A stretch of DNA of 64,000 bases, from NCBI GenBank assembly GCA_034670405.1, contig JAXDDX010000166.1, forward strand, positions 496,001 through 560,000. The letters are read 5' to 3'. Of the stretch, positions 61,301 through 64,000 are shown one piece after another. The stretch is from Hoplostethus atlanticus. Lineage: Eukaryota; Chordata; Actinopteri; Trachichthyiformes; Trachichthyidae. Numbering within the stretch: position 1 is the first letter of the stretch; each line of letters opens with the position of its first letter. The position numbers and the translations under genes were made by a program. The notes beneath the pieces were generated by a model. That model made no database searches and was not told where the DNA came from. It saw only the letters and a program-made list of their open reading frames with translations.

Positions 61301-61580
61301 GATTTCAGTAAAATAGGACTTTTTCTGTAGGAAGCATTGATAATTTATAGCAGTATGGATGTCATTTTTATGAGCTTGTGAGATGATCTTTCTCATATCT
61401 TCTCTCTTTCCTTCTCATGAACATCTCATGTTTTTATTCCCTCTTCACTTGTTTTTTCTATTTATTTCCTCTCTTTACTCTCATCCTTTTCCTATCATCT
61501 GTCTTCCCTCTATGTCTTTTTGCAGGTGTATGGCGCACTGACCCTGCCTGTGATAGGCTAGGAGTCAGAGGACCAGGGCC

Positions 61581-63788
61581 ATGATTGGCTCTCCTGGCTC
61601 TGGTGGGTGTGCCTTAATGCCATGGCTGAGGGTGTGGCGATGCGTCCTGGCTGCTTTTCTGGTTGCCATGATAACCTTGATGTTGCCAGAAAGCTGCCAG
61701 GCGTGTCCACCACGGTGCGAGTGCTCGGCTCAGCTTCGGTCTGTGTCATGCCAACGGCGACGCCTCACCAATATCCCAGAAGGCATTCCCACGGAGACAC
61801 GACTCCTGGACCTCAGCAGGAACCGGCTCCGTTGGGTGCAAGCAGGAGACCTGGCACCATACCCACGACTGGAGGAAGTGGACCTCAGTGAGAACGTCAT
61901 CGCCACATTAGAGCACAATGCCTTTGCCAACCTCCAGAATCTTAAGGTGCTGAAGCTGAGGGGGAACCAGCTGAAGCTAGTGCCCATGGGGGCCTTTGCC
62001 AAGCTGGGCAACCTGACCAGCCTGGACCTAAGTGAGAACAAGATGGTGATTTTGCTGGACTACACTTTCCAGGATCTGAGGAGTCTGAAACATCTGGAAG
62101 TGGGAGACAACGACCTGGTCTATATATCCCACAAGGTAAGTTCTCCAGCATGTTATCACTACCGTGACTGCTTTACTAATGAAATATCCGACAGGAAAAA
62201 CAATTATTCACTGAATGAAAAATATCTCTATCTTGGAAATTAGGTCTGAAGGGATTATACCATCATATCAATATCAATTGAACATATTGAATCTTATTAA
62301 AGATTTTAAAGCCTGTATTCTGCACTTGGCACAGGCATTCTCAGGGCTGCTGGGGCTGGAGGACCTGACTATAGAGCGCTGCAACCTGACATCCATCTCT
62401 GGCCAGACGCTGTCCTACCTCCGCAGCCTGGTTTCCCTACACCTACGCCACCTCAGCATCACTGCCCTGGAAGACCAGAACTTCCGCAAGCTCACCAACC
62501 TGCGGGGTCTGGAGATCGATAACTGGCCATACCTAGAATACATCTCCCCTCTTAGTTTCCAGGGCCTGGACCTCCACTGGCTCTCCATCACTAACACCAA
62601 CATCACCTCTGTCCCCTCGGCTTCCTTCAAGAACCTGGTGCACCTCACCCACCTCAATCTGTCCTACAATCCTATCACCACACTAGAGCCCTGGGCCTTC
62701 AAGGACCTGCTGAGGCTGAAAGAGCTGATCATGGTAAACACGGGGCTGGTAGCAGTGGAGCCCCATGCCCTTGGAGGCCTCCGACAGATCCGTGTCCTCA
62801 ACTTCTCCTCCAACGACCTGCAGACTTTGGAAGAGGGCGCCTTCCACTCTGTCAACAGTCTGGAGACCCTCCGAGTGGATGGGAACCCCCTGCTGTGTGA
62901 CTGCCGTCTGTTGTGGATCCTGCAAAGACGCAAGACCCTCAACTTTGACGGCAGAGTGCCCATGTGTGCTGGACCGGTGGAAGTGCAGGGGAACAGCCTC
63001 AGCACCTTCACCGATTCAGCACTCTTTGACCACTTCACATGCCAGAAGCCTAAGATCCGCAATCGTAAGCTGCAGCAGGTAATGAAAATGATTAAATAGG
63101 TAAATAGTTATTGTTTGGTTATTTAGGTGAGTCTAATTGCTTCTACAAACAGATTCTTCTACATTCCCTGACATTCTATCATTTATTAATCGATGCACCT
63201 TTCCTCCACCCACTGCAGGTGATCGCTCGTGAGGGCCAGCCAGTGAGTTTCCTGTGTCGAGCCGAGGGAGAACCCGCACCTGCTATCATCTGGATCTCCC
63301 CACAGCGCCGTCGGATCACCGCTAAGAGTTCAGGGCGCATCACTGTCCTGCCTAGTGGCACCCTGGAGATCCGCTACGCCCAGCTTATTGACAGCGGAAC
63401 CTATATCTGCATCGCGAGTAACGCTGGGGGCAATGACACCTACTTCGCCACACTCACAGTGCGTAGCCTGCCGTTGGACGCCGCCTCAGCCTTTTTTCTC
63501 AACCGCTCGCTGTACAACGGCGAGTTCTTCAACGACACAAATCTAAACAGCACGCGCGTTTTTCTCAAGTTCACCTTGGACCTGACCACGATCTTGGTCT
63601 CCACGGCAATGGGTTGCATCACCTTCCTGGGGGTGGTTCTCTTCTGTTTCCTGCTGTTGTTCGTGTGGAGCCGGGGACGCGGCCAACGCAAGAACAACTT
63701 CACAGTGGAGTACTCTTTCAGGAAATCAGAACCCGCCACCGGAGCCTCCACGGGAGGGACCAGGAAGTTCAATATGAAGATGATATGA
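61581..63788 (+). CDS. lingo3: Leucine-rich repeat and Ig domain-containing protein 3
   Basis: Type I neuronal surface protein of the LINGO family. Three exons, 61581-62135, 62335-63078 and 63219-63788, give 622 aa, the usual family length. Order: signal peptide (to about residue 41), cysteine-rich LRRNT (CPPRCECS), about a dozen LRRs, LRRCT (NPLLCDCRLLWIL to FTC), one C2-type Ig domain at about 434-515 (C446, C497), N-glycosylation sites (NRS, NDT, NST), transmembrane helix at about 556-582, and a short cytoplasmic tail ending RKFNMKMI, the family signature. EDQNFRKL, EIDNWPYLEY and the Ig-to-TM segment point to LINGO3 rather than 1, 2 or 4. The introns (199 and 140 bp, both phase 0 with GT-AG ends) interrupt a coding region that is one exon in other vertebrates. 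The ATG at 61581 is the first in-frame Met after a stop; Met13 is an alternative. An acceptor at 61525 shows a leader intron. Confidence 0.93.
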
Positions 63789-64000
63789 AACAACGCAGCC
63801 AGGGGTCGCTCGGGGGAGGCATGAGCACGTCCCAAAAACGTGTTTGACACAAACAAACACACACAGCTACTGACTCGCAAAGATATATAAAAGGATAAAA
63901 TAACACATTGTCTATGGCTCTATTCCAATTGGGTGAACGCTTCAAAACTGGAGCCATGACTAGATTTGGTTTTTGACGAAAACAAAATGACCCTGATCTC
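63789..64000 (+). other. lingo3 3' UTR
   Basis: Sequence after the TGA with no ORF of note. No polyadenylation signal was identified before the window ends. Confidence 0.6.

Larger units (their letters stand above)
42478..61525 (+). other. Probable lingo3 leader intron or intergenic DNA; no gene seen
   Basis: About 19 kb dominated by (CA)n, (TG)n and (CT)n arrays listed separately and pyrimidine-rich tracts. No ORF has domain similarity. A retroposon-like tail is near 57640. Whether it is an intron depends on the proposed first exon at 41870-42477. Confidence 0.4.

Noticed and set aside
62136-63218. lingo3 as a pseudogene broken by two insertions
   Set aside because: Both inserts have perfect GT-AG ends, are in phase 0, and their removal gives a full-length protein with all family motifs. 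Introns explain this better.

Overview
The window is nuclear DNA of a ray-finned (teleost) fish. The evidence is vertebrate multi-exon genes with GT-AG introns, dense (CA)n, (GA)n and (CT)n microsatellites, several teleost-style transposons, and a gene set matching human 19p13.3 (plekhj1, sf3a2, jsrp1, lingo3, with fzr1 nearby). No species is assigned. Family assignments come from reading translations and recalling family members; no database search was run.

Layout: (1) 458-3727, minus strand: the 5' six coding exons of fzr1 (Cdh1, an APC/C activator); the WD40 part lies off the left edge. (2) 4540-7050: fzr1 promoter side and intergenic DNA with a TTAA-flanked MITE. (3) 7054-8914, minus: complete six-exon plekhj1. 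(4) 9377-13297, plus: sf3a2, head to head with plekhj1 across a short shared promoter containing a perfect NRF1 palindrome. (5) 14647-16684, minus: a six-exon jsrp1 (junctional SR protein) whose frame needs one GC-AG intron; a perfect MEF2 site lies upstream. (6) 17577-21201: a 3.6-kb hAT transposon with an exact 8-bp target-site duplication. It holds a decayed TTF-type transposase and an intact two-exon gene for an unrecognised 365-residue repeat protein. (7) 21202-61525: about 40 kb with no convincing protein gene, rich in microsatellites and old retroelement fragments, probably intergenic DNA plus 5' UTR introns of lingo3. (8) 61581-63788, plus: lingo3, complete (622 aa) but cut by two short phase-0 introns in a coding region that is normally a single exon.

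The genes are ordinary neighbours, not a pathway: cell-cycle ubiquitin ligase activator, PH-domain protein, U2 snRNP splicing factor, muscle excitation-contraction coupling protein and neuronal LRR-Ig receptor. The most unusual items are the intact gene inside the hAT element and the intron-split lingo3. amh and oaz1, expected here from human gene order, are not visible, which fits one of the two copies left by the teleost genome duplication.
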